Source: Lachnospiraceae bacterium (GTDB taxonomy: Bacteria > Bacillota > Clostridia > Lachnospirales > Lachnospiraceae). From it: a stretch of 64,000 bases of DNA. The notes beneath the pieces are model-generated. The model was not told where the DNA came from. It saw nothing but the letters and a program-made list of their open reading frames with translations, and made no database searches. The DNA is taken from positions 1-64,000 of the forward strand of contig JAEELL010000114.1 in the NCBI GenBank assembly GCA_016282745.1, in the 5' to 3' direction. Position 1 is the first letter of the stretch. The number at the start of each line of letters is the position of its first letter. Of this stretch, positions 47,259 through 56,448 are shown piece after piece. A program made the translations under genes and the position numbers.

Positions 47259-49391
47259 TTATTCTTTTGTTTCTTTGTTATTTTGTTTCTTTTGTTTTAT
47301 TTTTTCTTTTATACTTTCAAGAATATAATTTCCACTCAGTTCTGCAGCTTTTCCCAAGCCGAAGAACTCATTCTCCTTGAATTTGCTGATATCATCAACA
47401 TACTTTGGAGTATCGCGTATCAGCCTGTCAACTGTCTCTCCGGCCTCACCAACCTTATTAAGATCCAGCGAAGCTCCTATTGAATCTCTTACTCTGATAT
47501 CAATCGGAACTACATCTATTCTGTCATATTCCTCATTCATAACTTTCATCGGTGTATTGATATATAGGGTAGGTTTGTATGTTGTAAAGCTGTATTCATA
47601 TGCGATGCTGGACCAGTCAGTAATCAGTACGTCAGCTGTATAAACCGACAGATTTGAGGAAAAGTCTTTTTCAAATGCAAAGTTGTCGCCGTATTTTTGC
47701 TGGAATTTTCTCTCTATACTTTCTACTTTTTCTTTATAAATTCGTACATACTGCGGATGTGGTCTGACTGTAACTTTGTAACCTTTACTCAGTATACTCT
47801 CAACCAGTTCATCAAGGCAAGTGTCCATTATGTTGTCTTTTTGCCATGACGGAGCAATCAGGATATGCTTTTGCGCATGTTCCTCTTTTTCCATTGCATC
47901 ATAATCCCTCTTCATGTTATCAAGAAGGCAATATCCCGTCTCAACCAGTTTCTTCGCCGGGAGGCCATACAGTTTCTCAATTGCCCTCTGTTCTTCCACC
48001 ACATGCTTTCCTGTACAGAATATTGTATCAAAATGATCAAGAGCATGTGTTCTCAAGGTCAGGTTATCACTGTTCATTGCATGATTTACAAATATATACT
48101 CGATACTCTTATCTATGTAGCTTCTCTTAAGATGATAATTTTCCAAATCAGGTGTTGAGCTCAGAAATACATCGCACTCAAGCTTCATCATGAGGGTAAT
48201 CATTTTTTTCTCACTTATATAGTAAGCTCTGAGCTGATTGTTCTCTTCTGCCTTTTTGAAAATATTGTCATTCGGATCACTGGTAATATAGTGAATTGTC
48301 ATATTGGAGTGGTTCAGAATATATTCAATGATATCTTTGAAGTATTTGTAATAACCGTTTCCCTCTGCATAGACTACAAGATGCTTATTTACAACCGAGA
48401 AAAATCTCTTATAATCTGCTTTTTCCTTACTGCGGTAAGGGTCTTTTTCAAATATTTTTTTCTTTGAGCCAATGTTAGACAGCTCTTCTAATTCTTTCTT
48501 GCTCGCCTCAAGTTCCTTGTAATCAATATGTTTCTTTGGATCAATTATCATATTCAGCACCACCTGCTGCACTATGGTAAATAAATTACTCCAGATCCAG
48601 TAAAATCCTACTCCGATAGGAACATAGAATCCCAAAAAGAGTGAGATGGCAACAGATATAATCATTGTTCCGTATTTGTTTAAGGACCCCTGTTCTGCCT
48701 GAAGCGGATTAATGAGATTCTGCATGATGCAAAGAAGCCATGCCGCCAATGCCGCCAACAGCGGGATTAAAATTGTAATTCCACCATCTTTTACAGGTAC
48801 ACGTCCAAGGCTTACTCCAAACAGTTCCATGTTTGATTTTTTGATATCCTTAACAAGTTTGTCAATATCAGTCTTTGGATACTTCTTTGAAACTGAATCC
48901 AGTATGGAAGTATCATCCAGTTCCTTGATGCAGTCAACAACCTGCATCTGAACCGAAGACTCATTTGCATCCAGTCCTTTTGCATCCGCTACTACTTTTA
49001 CAATACTGCTGCTCACCTGATTATCAACCCTGTAAATGTATGTAAGCGGGTTATATATTATCTGAACAAGTCCCATAAGCAATACAAGTTGTACCAAGAT
49101 AGGTGTCGTGCTCAAAAAAGGATTGTACTTTTCCCTTTTGTACACTTCGGAGGTTTTTTCAGCTATGGCATCCGAATCTCCGAAATACTTTACTTTTATC
49201 CTGTTTATTTCAGGGGTAATCTTTACAATCTTAACGCTGTTAATCTGTAACAGTATTGATATCGGCAATAATATTATCTTTGTCAGAAAGGTAAATAATA
49301 TGATTGCCACCGCGTACTGCGGAATAACCCTGTAGCACAGATACATCAGCAATCCTAACGGAATATTTATCATCTTCTGTAAAAACTTCAT
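47259..49391 (-). CDS. Fusion: YidC/Oxa1 membrane insertase with CDP-glycerol glycerophosphotransferase (TagB/TagF type)
   Basis: A 710-aa protein. Residues about 1-290 are YidC/Oxa1-like: five membrane helices, with 'FTFLTKIILLPISI' where the groove arginine of YidC normally lies (here Lys), 'NPLTYIYRV' and a conserved C-terminal pair of helices before PKKHIDYKE. Residues about 330-680 are the soluble glycerophosphotransferase domain, with 'VVYAEGNGYYKYFK', 'IEYIFVNHAMNS', 'DTIFCTGKHV', 'VETGYCLLD', 'VTVRPHPQYV' and 'LITDWSSIAYEYSF'. Wall teichoic acid polymerases of this fold are normally peripheral. Here the insertase supplies the membrane anchor, and could pass a lipid-linked acceptor or act in export; that is inference. 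AEP synthesis genes lie upstream in the operon. Confidence 0.88.
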   Translation of the reverse strand: MKFLQKMINIPLGLLMYLCYRVIPQYAVAIILFTFLTKIILLPISILLQINSVKIVKITPEINRIKVKYFGDSDAIAEKTSEVYKREKYNPFLSTTPILVQLVLLMGLVQIIYNPLTYIYRVDNQVSSSIVKVVADAKGLDANESSVQMQVVDCIKELDDTSILDSVSKKYPKTDIDKLVKDIKKSNMELFGVSLGRVPVKDGGITILIPLLAALAAWLLCIMQNLINPLQAEQGSLNKYGTMIISVAISLFLGFYVPIGVGFYWIWSNLFTIVQQVVLNMIIDPKKHIDYKELEASKKELEELSNIGSKKKIFEKDPYRSKEKADYKRFFSVVNKHLVVYAEGNGYYKYFKDIIEYILNHSNMTIHYITSDPNDNIFKKAEENNQLRAYYISEKKMITLMMKLECDVFLSSTPDLENYHLKRSYIDKSIEYIFVNHAMNSDNLTLRTHALDHFDTIFCTGKHVVEEQRAIEKLYGLPAKKLVETGYCLLDNMKRDYDAMEKEEHAQKHILIAPSWQKDNIMDTCLDELVESILSKGYKVTVRPHPQYVRIYKEKVESIERKFQQKYGDNFAFEKDFSSNLSVYTADVLITDWSSIAYEYSFTTYKPTLYINTPMKVMNEEYDRIDVVPIDIRVRDSIGASLDLNKVGEAGETVDRLIRDTPKYVDDISKFKENEFFGLGKAAELSGNYILESIKEKIKQKKQNNKETKE

Positions 49392-49426
49392 TTCAGTTAC
49401 TCCAGTTACTTTTTATTTTGTTGTTT

Positions 49427-50551
49427 CTATCTGAGTTCTTTCAGATAATTCATGAACATCTCTTTATTCTCCAGTGCCGTTGTCGTCGGTCTTCCAAGAT
49501 CTTCTCTGGCTCCGATTCCGCATTTCACCTCAATGAGTGTCAGCACATCTGATTCCTTGGCTGCTTTAAGTGCCACATCCAGTTCTTCATATGTTGAGGC
49601 ACTGAAGGTTGCTTCATATCCACATGCTTTTGCAATCGCTACCACGTCAATCTTTTCTGTTACTGTCGGCATTCCTCCGACTGTCTCATGAGCACTGTTG
49701 TTTATAACAATGTGAACTATATTGTTCTGCTTTGTACTTCCAAGCACCGCAAGACTTCCCATGTGCATGAGCATTGCCCCGTCTCCATCCACAATCCAGA
49801 TCTTACTCTGAGGCTTCTGAATCGCAACTCCCAATGCAATCGAAGATGCATGTCCCATTGATCCAACTGTCAGAAAATCATACTGATGAGACTGACCGTT
49901 TTGCTCACGGATTTCGAACAGTTCTCTGCTTGCCTTTCCGGTTGTTGAAACTATTGGGTCTTCTCCGGTAACTGCTACGATATGTCTTATAATTTCTTCT
50001 CTGACAAGGGTATTGTCATTCGCGTAAACTACTTTTTCGTCATAGGTAATGGCGCTTTTTTTTATGACAAACGCCACACTCTTGCCTTTTTTCAAAACTT
50101 CTCTGAAGCCTTCCATCGCCCGACTCACATCTGCCTCTGTTGTCGCTTTATCAATCACAAATGATTCAATATCCATATCATCAAGGAGTTTTACTGTAAC
50201 TTCTCCCTGATAAATATGCTGCGGCTCGTCGTGAATTCCCGGCTCACCACGCCATCCTATAACAAAGATAACAGGTATGGCATAAACTTTGTCATTCAGT
50301 AGCGATGCGACCGGATTGATAATATTTCCCTCACCACTGTTTTGCATGTATACCACAGGCACCTTTCCGGTAGCCAGATGATATCCTGCAGCAAGTGCCG
50401 TGGCATTCCCCTCATTTGCCGGAATAACATGATGATTCTTATCTATTCCGTATGTATTCATCAGGTAATTGCACAAAGGCTTTAACTGACTGTCCGGCAC
50501 GCCAACATAGTAATCCGATCCTATTATTTCTACTAATTTTTCTACTTTCAT
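49427..50551 (-). CDS. aepY: Phosphonopyruvate decarboxylase
   Basis: A 374-aa thiamine-diphosphate enzyme that converts phosphonopyruvate to phosphonoacetaldehyde, making phosphonate formation irreversible. 'PANEGNATALAAGYHLATGK' holds the catalytic Glu, split in length from the next motif; IIGWRGEPG-like 'VIGWRGEPG' is typical, and 'VDGDGAMLMHMGS' followed by 'NNSAHETVGG' is the ThDP-binding region. The length is normal. It stands between the cytidylyltransferase and the YidC-TagF fusion. Confidence 0.93.
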   Translation of the reverse strand: MKVEKLVEIIGSDYYVGVPDSQLKPLCNYLMNTYGIDKNHHVIPANEGNATALAAGYHLATGKVPVVYMQNSGEGNIINPVASLLNDKVYAIPVIFVIGWRGEPGIHDEPQHIYQGEVTVKLLDDMDIESFVIDKATTEADVSRAMEGFREVLKKGKSVAFVIKKSAITYDEKVVYANDNTLVREEIIRHIVAVTGEDPIVSTTGKASRELFEIREQNGQSHQYDFLTVGSMGHASSIALGVAIQKPQSKIWIVDGDGAMLMHMGSLAVLGSTKQNNIVHIVINNSAHETVGGMPTVTEKIDVVAIAKACGYEATFSASTYEELDVALKAAKESDVLTLIEVKCGIGAREDLGRPTTTALENKEMFMNYLKELR

Positions 50552-50603
50552 ATTCTATCGTTCCGCTTTCTATAATGTAATTCAATGCTGTGTGAGATTC
50601 ATT

Positions 50604-51311
50604 TCACATCAGATACTCTCTGTATCCTTCATCCACCTGACACAGTTCCTCAACCGTATCTATTTCTGTGATATCTCCTTCATCAATTGCATGAACTCTG
50701 AGTTTCAATTCCGTCAGGTGTCTGTCTACAACATCATCCCAAAACATCTCTTCATATCCGCCGACACTATATGTCTCTTCAATGCACTGCTTCAATATAA
50801 TTGCATCTTTTGCCTTGAGAAATGCTATTCCCACCATGTTATAGCAATCCTTTCCACACTTACCGACTCTACTTATATAATTACTGTCATCCAGTTCAAA
50901 TACCCAGTCAGCCGAATATCCCTCAACCATCTTTCCGAAATATCCGGACTCTTTTAATTTTTTTGACAGTATCCCTGCATTTGTAAGATATAAATCCGCC
51001 TCACAAATAAAGCAGTCTCCTTTAGTAAGCACCTCTCTTGCATGGTATATCGATGAGATATTATTTACTGTATTGTAATCATTATTGACAATGATTTCCA
51101 CATTATTGTATTTATCTGTCAGATATGAAAACTGCTCCCCCAGATAACCTACGACAACATAGATTCTGTCTACCTTTGCAGTTAAAAGCCCATCAATAAC
51201 CGTCTCAATCATTGGTTTTCCATGAACTTTAATCAGCGGTTTTGGAGTATCATTTGTCAGCGGTCTCATTCTGCTTCCAAGCCCTGAGGCCATCAATATT
51301 GCATTTATCAT
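50604..51311 (-). CDS. Nucleotidyltransferase, probably CTP:2-aminoethylphosphonate cytidylyltransferase (PntC/LicC-like)
   Basis: A 235-aa protein with the NTP-transferase signature 'LMASGLGSRMRPLT' and the substrate lysine TPKPLI. 'CEADLYLTN' and 'W.DDVVDRH' are metal and base contacts. LicC (phosphocholine) and PntC (AEP) share this fold. Since genes for AEP synthesis lie on both sides and no choline gene is present, CMP-AEP formation is the best guess. Final assignment needs enzyme assay. Confidence 0.85.
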   Translation of the reverse strand: MINAILMASGLGSRMRPLTNDTPKPLIKVHGKPMIETVIDGLLTAKVDRIYVVVGYLGEQFSYLTDKYNNVEIIVNNDYNTVNNISSIYHAREVLTKGDCFICEADLYLTNAGILSKKLKESGYFGKMVEGYSADWVFELDDSNYISRVGKCGKDCYNMVGIAFLKAKDAIILKQCIEETYSVGGYEEMFWDDVVDRHLTELKLRVHAIDEGDITEIDTVEELCQVDEGYREYLM

Positions 51312-51335
51312 CAGCTATTCCCTTCAAATTCAAGA

Positions 51336-52631
51336 CTACAATTCTTCAATAAGTGAGATAATGTTCTTAATCGGCATAAGTTTGTCATCCACTTCTTTTG
51401 CCCTGTGATATTTAAGAATCTCTTTTGCTGTATTCTCCATTGCCGGGAATGCACTTCTTGTAAGCTGATTTGCATATATTACTATGTTCACGCCATGCTC
51501 TGCCAACTCACTCTCAGTGATTGTATTAAAGGAAGTCGGCACAACAACTATCGGTGTTTTCGTATCACTCTCCCTGAATTTGTCACAAAACTCCAGTATT
51601 TCAGCGGGATCTTTCTTTCTGCTGTGAATCATTATGCCGTCTGCGCCTGCTTTCACATAAGCTGCTGCACGCTCTAATGCATCCTCCATTCCCTGCTCTA
51701 ATATAAGACTCTCAATTCTGGCAATTATCATAAATTCATCTGTCAGCTGAATCTTCTTTGCCTCACTGATCTTGTGACAGAAATGTTCTATTGTATCCTG
51801 AGTCTGCTTTACTTCAGTGCCAAACAGAGAATTCTTTTTGAGTCCTATTTTGTCTTCCACTATCACTGCGGAAACGCCCATTCTCTCAAGGGTTCTAACT
51901 GTGTAGACAAAGTGCTCTGTCTTTCCGCCGGTATCCCCATCAAAAATAATCGGTTTGGTTGTAACTTCCATTACCTCGTCAATTGTCTTGAGTCTCGAAG
52001 TCATATCAACAACCTCTATATCCGGCTTTCCTTTTGCTGTTGAATCACAAAGTGAACTAATCCACATTGCATCAAACTGATCAATCTCACCATCGTGTTC
52101 CACAACTGTTTTCTCCGCAATAAGTCCTGTCAGACCACTATGCACCTCAATGGCTTTTACCAGATGACGAAGTTTAATAAGCTGTTTTAATCTCTTTCTT
52201 CTGTACTCAGGCATAGACATCTTTTCTTTGATTCTGAGATCTATTCTTCTTACTTCCTCATTGTAGGTGTATGGAACATCGATAACCTCTCCACCGTACT
52301 CGGAAAGAAGTGATTCAACATTATCTCTTATGGCTTTCATCGGGCCTTCCAACCAGTTATCTCCATGCACAACATAATCAGGATGAATCTCTTCAATAAT
52401 CTTATCGTACATTACCTCTTCCTGAACTACAACACGGCTTACTCCCTCAATACCCTTGATAAGTTTCATTCTTTCCTCAAAGGAGATGGATGGGAAACGA
52501 TTGTATTTTACCATCGCCTCATCACTCAAAACTCCCACAATAACTTCGCCATATTTTTTTGATTCATTTATTATGTTCAAATGTCCCGCATGAACATAAT
52601 CCGTAGTAAAACATGTATAAACTTTTTTCAT
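51336..52631 (-). CDS. aepX: Phosphoenolpyruvate mutase with an N-terminal cytidylyltransferase domain
   Basis: A 431-aa two-domain protein. Residues 1-130 are a TagD/GCT-like cytidylyltransferase domain with His14 and His17 in HAGH. Residues about 145-420 are PEP mutase, which forms the C-P bond: 'FDGDTGGKTEHF', the signature EDKIGLKKNS, 'IARIESLI', and 'GADGIMIHSR'. Isomerase-type mutases of this fold use the Asp and the EDK loop. The role of the fused nucleotidyltransferase is unclear, as a second one is encoded downstream. GGAAG lies upstream of the ATG. Confidence 0.93.
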   Translation of the reverse strand: MKKVYTCFTTDYVHAGHLNIINESKKYGEVIVGVLSDEAMVKYNRFPSISFEERMKLIKGIEGVSRVVVQEEVMYDKIIEEIHPDYVVHGDNWLEGPMKAIRDNVESLLSEYGGEVIDVPYTYNEEVRRIDLRIKEKMSMPEYRRKRLKQLIKLRHLVKAIEVHSGLTGLIAEKTVVEHDGEIDQFDAMWISSLCDSTAKGKPDIEVVDMTSRLKTIDEVMEVTTKPIIFDGDTGGKTEHFVYTVRTLERMGVSAVIVEDKIGLKKNSLFGTEVKQTQDTIEHFCHKISEAKKIQLTDEFMIIARIESLILEQGMEDALERAAAYVKAGADGIMIHSRKKDPAEILEFCDKFRESDTKTPIVVVPTSFNTITESELAEHGVNIVIYANQLTRSAFPAMENTAKEILKYHRAKEVDDKLMPIKNIISLIEEL

Positions 52632-52680
52632 ATGACTTCCTTTCTCTATACTGGTTGTTTTTCCACTTTTTCATTCTCCG

Positions 52681-53808
52681 CTATCTCTTATATGTAACCG
52701 GTATTTTCACTCCGGATTCATTCAATGCTTCTCTGAACACTGAATAAAAGTCATTAATATCATCCTCATCGATTGCACCAAGTGCACATAATCTGAATGT
52801 ATTGGTTCCTGTTATCTTTCCCGGATATATTGTGAAGCCACGCTCATAACAATAATCATGTATCTTATCAAAATCCCAGTTATCATCGTCAGGGTAAAGA
52901 AGTGCATCAACAAGTCCAGCCTGCCACTCTTCCCTTATTACTTCTCTGAATCCAAGTTCAATTGCTCCTTTTCTGATTGCATTAAATACTCTGGTATGAC
53001 GAGCCCACTTGTTGTCCTCGCCTTCCTCAAAATATTCTTTCAATGCCTGAACTGTTGCGTACACTGTCTGAACAGGCGGTGTGAAATGCATCTCCCCTGT
53101 TTTCTCAAAAAACTCATACTGAAGATACAAATTACAGTAATAGGATCTCTTAGGATATTCCTTTGACTGCTCAATAATATTCTTATTTCCTATAACAAAT
53201 GAAAGACCTGTCATTGCCATCAAACCTTTTTGTGCACTTGCCATACAAAAATCAATATTGTCCTTCTCTATATCAATCGGTCTCATTGCAAGAGTCGAGG
53301 TCGTATCCACAGTAAACACGGCTCCATATTTATGCACTAAAGCACCTATCTCTCTGATTGGATTAAGAAGTCCTGTTCCTGTCTCGTTATGAGTAGTATG
53401 TACCAATGCAATGTCCGGATTATCCTTTAACATCTTTTCCACGAGATTCAAATCCGGTCTCTCGTCTTCCTTAAACTTAAGATTTATGTAGTCCAAGCCA
53501 TAATATTCACATATTTCAACAGCTCTTGCACTATATGCGCCATTATTTATTACCAGAATCTTTTTATTTTGCGGAACTAATGAATTTATGCAAACATCAA
53601 TGTTGATTGTTCCCGATCCGCAAAACAAAACTGCTGTATACTTATCTTCATCAGCATGAACAACTTTAAGCAAATCTTTTCGCAGTTGCTTCATTATGTC
53701 CCTGAATTCCTTTTCTCTAGGACATATATCAGGAACAACCTGTGCCATTTTCACAGAATCAGTTGTTGTTGACGGTCCCGGGTTTAATAATACATTTCTT
53801 TTTATCAT
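52681..53808 (-). CDS. phnW: 2-aminoethylphosphonate--pyruvate transaminase
   Basis: A 375-aa PLP-dependent class V aminotransferase. 'LLNPGPSTTT' is the family start and 'ASAQKGLMAMTG' carries the PLP lysine. 'VHTTHNETGTGLLNPI' is the substrate loop. In this operon it would work in the biosynthetic direction, from phosphonoacetaldehyde to 2-aminoethylphosphonate. The neighbours before and after are a membrane transferase and PEP mutase. Confidence 0.93.
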   Translation of the reverse strand: MIKRNVLLNPGPSTTTDSVKMAQVVPDICPREKEFRDIMKQLRKDLLKVVHADEDKYTAVLFCGSGTINIDVCINSLVPQNKKILVINNGAYSARAVEICEYYGLDYINLKFKEDERPDLNLVEKMLKDNPDIALVHTTHNETGTGLLNPIREIGALVHKYGAVFTVDTTSTLAMRPIDIEKDNIDFCMASAQKGLMAMTGLSFVIGNKNIIEQSKEYPKRSYYCNLYLQYEFFEKTGEMHFTPPVQTVYATVQALKEYFEEGEDNKWARHTRVFNAIRKGAIELGFREVIREEWQAGLVDALLYPDDDNWDFDKIHDYCYERGFTIYPGKITGTNTFRLCALGAIDEDDINDFYSVFREALNESGVKIPVTYKR

Positions 53809-53832
53809 AGTTCTCCTCCTGAATATTTCCTA

Positions 53833-55422
53833 TTATCGCTGACCACTTTCATATCTCCAATTATAAATAAACCTCTCGGGTACTTCCACCATTTCATAAT
53901 TAGTACCATATAAATTATTTAATATAACTCTCCATGTATTCAGTCCTGACAATCCCTCTATATCTTTTTTTTCTGCACTTCCCCAATACACGCAATTTAA
54001 CTGATTCTCCATCATTTCCGACTCCAGTTTTTCGTTGTATTCTGATTTCTTGTACTGATACATCAGATGATAGCCGTTTCTGGCACCGTGATCTCCCTGA
54101 AGCACAACAATCGCGTTAGGATCATTTTCTATTATTGAATCAACTATCCCTTCTAATCTGTGATTAAGATACTGTAACTGTCCAATGTATGCCTGTTTGT
54201 CCGTGCAGTCGTAGGCGGCCTTAGGTTCTGCAGGCTGTCCGTCAGCTGTTAGTACATACGGAACATGCGGAAAACATAAATAACAAATCATAAAGGTTGG
54301 TTTGTCACTCTTTTTTGACGGCTGTTCTTCTAACAGGTCCAATATTTTTATTATTTCATTTCTGTAATCTTTATAAATGTCTTCTTTGGCAAGATTTTCC
54401 CCGTCACCTGAATTGGACCTATTTGTATTCTGTACCCAGTAGTTCACAAAGCTGTTTTCCAGCAAATAATAATCAATATCATGCAAACCATTTGCAAATG
54501 TTCCAAACGTCGCGCTTTCATAAATCACATCGTACCCTTCTGAATTAAGTCCCTTGATATGATTAATCATTTTTATGTTATACCCTGCTTCCTTGAAAAA
54601 TCTGTACAAAACAGGATTGGTCGTTTTCTCATATTGGGATACAACCGTATTGCTCGCATTTACAACGTAATCAATATTCAGAAGATTCGGCAAAATATCA
54701 TACGTATTTATTCCTTCATAATTGTGTGAGGTATTTGAAACCGAAAATCCCCTTTCACTTAAATACCCCAGGAACTCACTGTTATCAAAATTATAGTAGT
54801 GTTCTAAATTTTCTCTTCCACCATATTCATCCATTATAATATAGTAAATGTTTTCTCTGAAATCTGTGCTCCTGGCATACTGTTCAACTTCAATCTCTTC
54901 GTTTGCCTTTTTGCTGTCAATAAAATCAGGTATTGCCATGATGATATTCATAACAATCAGTCCACTAAAAACAAAACCAATTATAAAACTTACGCTGTCC
55001 AATTCTTTTTTTGTAATAAATAATATGGTTCCTAATACTAAAAGAAAGGATACAACTATGATATTTGTTATATTCTGTGTCAGTACGGTGTATTGAGCAG
55101 TCAATTTCAAAATAATATTATAATTGATAAAGAGAACCATAAACAAAGACGTAAATATAGCGGCTTTGTCAATATTTCTGTAGATTGCAATATTAATACA
55201 CAAAGCAAGTACCGCAACAGTTATAAATAACGCAAACGGAAATACAATTTTGTCTGCCGTTGATTCCGTAAAATTTTTGAAATACATAAATGCGCAAGGA
55301 TAAAGACACACCACAATTATTATCCACACTGAACGTATAATTGTTTTGATGTCCGGTCTTTTTATTTTTCTTCTGTTATCCTGTTGTTGAACAATTTTCT
55401 GCTTATTATTACTGTCCGACAT
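53833..55422 (-). CDS. Sulfatase-superfamily membrane enzyme, candidate AEP or phospho-group transferase
   Basis: A 529-aa protein with a basic N-terminal tail, five membrane helices (about 28-180) and a large external alkaline-phosphatase-fold domain. 'YYIIMDEYGG' starts that domain and 'VLQGDHGARNGYH' gives the C-terminal metal-binding Asp and His. The layout is that of LtaS and phosphoethanolamine transferases. The usual catalytic threonine cannot be seen with certainty. First gene of the phosphonate operon, 24 nt before phnW. It may load AEP or glycerol phosphate onto a surface polymer. Confidence 0.75.
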   Translation of the reverse strand: MSDSNNKQKIVQQQDNRRKIKRPDIKTIIRSVWIIIVVCLYPCAFMYFKNFTESTADKIVFPFALFITVAVLALCINIAIYRNIDKAAIFTSLFMVLFINYNIILKLTAQYTVLTQNITNIIVVSFLLVLGTILFITKKELDSVSFIIGFVFSGLIVMNIIMAIPDFIDSKKANEEIEVEQYARSTDFRENIYYIIMDEYGGRENLEHYYNFDNSEFLGYLSERGFSVSNTSHNYEGINTYDILPNLLNIDYVVNASNTVVSQYEKTTNPVLYRFFKEAGYNIKMINHIKGLNSEGYDVIYESATFGTFANGLHDIDYYLLENSFVNYWVQNTNRSNSGDGENLAKEDIYKDYRNEIIKILDLLEEQPSKKSDKPTFMICYLCFPHVPYVLTADGQPAEPKAAYDCTDKQAYIGQLQYLNHRLEGIVDSIIENDPNAIVVLQGDHGARNGYHLMYQYKKSEYNEKLESEMMENQLNCVYWGSAEKKDIEGLSGLNTWRVILNNLYGTNYEMVEVPERFIYNWRYESGQR

Positions 55423-55453
55423 ATTAATCCCCCTGCTCTTTCAGATATTTTTG

Positions 55454-56281
55454 TTATTTCTTTATCTGGATATCATTATCTCCGATTACAATCCGGCCTT
55501 CCTTTAGAAGCCTTCCTACCGCTTTCTTGAAGTCATTCTTGCTCATTGAAAAATCCTTTCTTATCAGGTCTGGTGCAGCCTTATCAGTATAAGGAAGTTT
55601 TCCTCCCAGTTTTTCAATGACAGAGTATATCTTCTCTGCATTTTCATCTATCTGCATATATGACTTACCGCGAATCGACAGGTCAAGTTTTCCGTCTTCT
55701 CTGACTGTAAGAACTCTGGCTTCCACAGTATCTCCAATATTCAGCGTCTTTGTAACTTCTTTCTTTTGAATCATTGCATGGTACTTGTTGTCAACAGCAA
55801 CAAACACACCGTACTCCGGATTGTAATTATACACTGTCCCCACAACTGTATCTTCTGCTTTGTAAGGTGCATCCGTTGTAAGATAATTGTATATCTTCAT
55901 AGTTGCGCAAAGTCTCTCACTCTTATCAAGATACAGTGCAACAAGGTAATCATTATCAACCTTCACCTTAACTGTCTGTTCTTTAAAAGGTAAAAGTAAA
56001 TCCTTTTCAAGCCCCCAGTCAAGAAATGCTCCTATTTTTGTAACCTGTTTAACTTTGAGTTTTGCAGTTTTGCCAAGTGTAATGGCAGGTACATTCACTG
56101 TGGCAATAAGTCTGTCCATAGAATCCCTGTATACAAACACCTCAACCTTATCACCAACGTCTATTCCCTTTGGCACCTGCTTCTTTGGCAACAATATCTG
56201 TGCTTCGTCATCTCCGACATACACGCCAAAATCTGCTTTTCTCTTTACTTCCAGTAACTGATATTCTCCTAATTTTATCAT
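55454..56281 (-). CDS. cvfB: CvfB-like S1-domain RNA-binding protein
   Basis: A 275-aa protein with four repeated S1-like modules ('GVYVGDD.AQILLPKKQ', 'IGAFLDWGLEKDLLLPF', 'YGVFVAVDNKYHAMIQK') and a winged helix at the C-terminus ('DFSMSKNDFKKAVGRLLKEG', here as DFSMSKNDFKK and AVGRLLKEG). CvfB binds RNA and affects virulence genes in staphylococci; its role here is unknown. The family name YitL also applies. Confidence 0.9.
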   Translation of the reverse strand: MIKLGEYQLLEVKRKADFGVYVGDDEAQILLPKKQVPKGIDVGDKVEVFVYRDSMDRLIATVNVPAITLGKTAKLKVKQVTKIGAFLDWGLEKDLLLPFKEQTVKVKVDNDYLVALYLDKSERLCATMKIYNYLTTDAPYKAEDTVVGTVYNYNPEYGVFVAVDNKYHAMIQKKEVTKTLNIGDTVEARVLTVREDGKLDLSIRGKSYMQIDENAEKIYSVIEKLGGKLPYTDKAAPDLIRKDFSMSKNDFKKAVGRLLKEGRIVIGDNDIQIKK

Positions 56282-56315
56282 CTTAATCCGCCTTTATTAA
56301 TTCTTCAAATTAGAG

Positions 56316-56330
56316 AGCGCCTCCGGCGCT
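56316..56330. promoter_or_regulatory. GC-rich hairpin upstream of cvfB
   Basis: AGCGCC-TCC-GGCGCT in otherwise AT-rich DNA. It lies in the 167-nt gap before cvfB. No T-run follows on either strand, so it is not a typical terminator. Confidence 0.4.
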
Positions 56331-56412
56331 GCTCCGCAACACTATTTCCATTTTATTGCATCAGCCTTTTCACTTCAACCTTTTTGAACGTTTTTACATG
56401 TATAAAATCATA

Positions 56413-56441
56413 AAGGAGAGGATTTTTTCAATCCCCTCCTT
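56413..56441 (-). terminator. Terminator of the acyl-ACP thioesterase gene
   Basis: AAGGAGAGGATT (56413-56424) pairs with AATCCCCTCCTT (56430-56441) right after the stop, with one mismatch. The T-run on the minus strand is broken. Confidence 0.65.
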
Positions 56442-56448
56442 ACACTAT

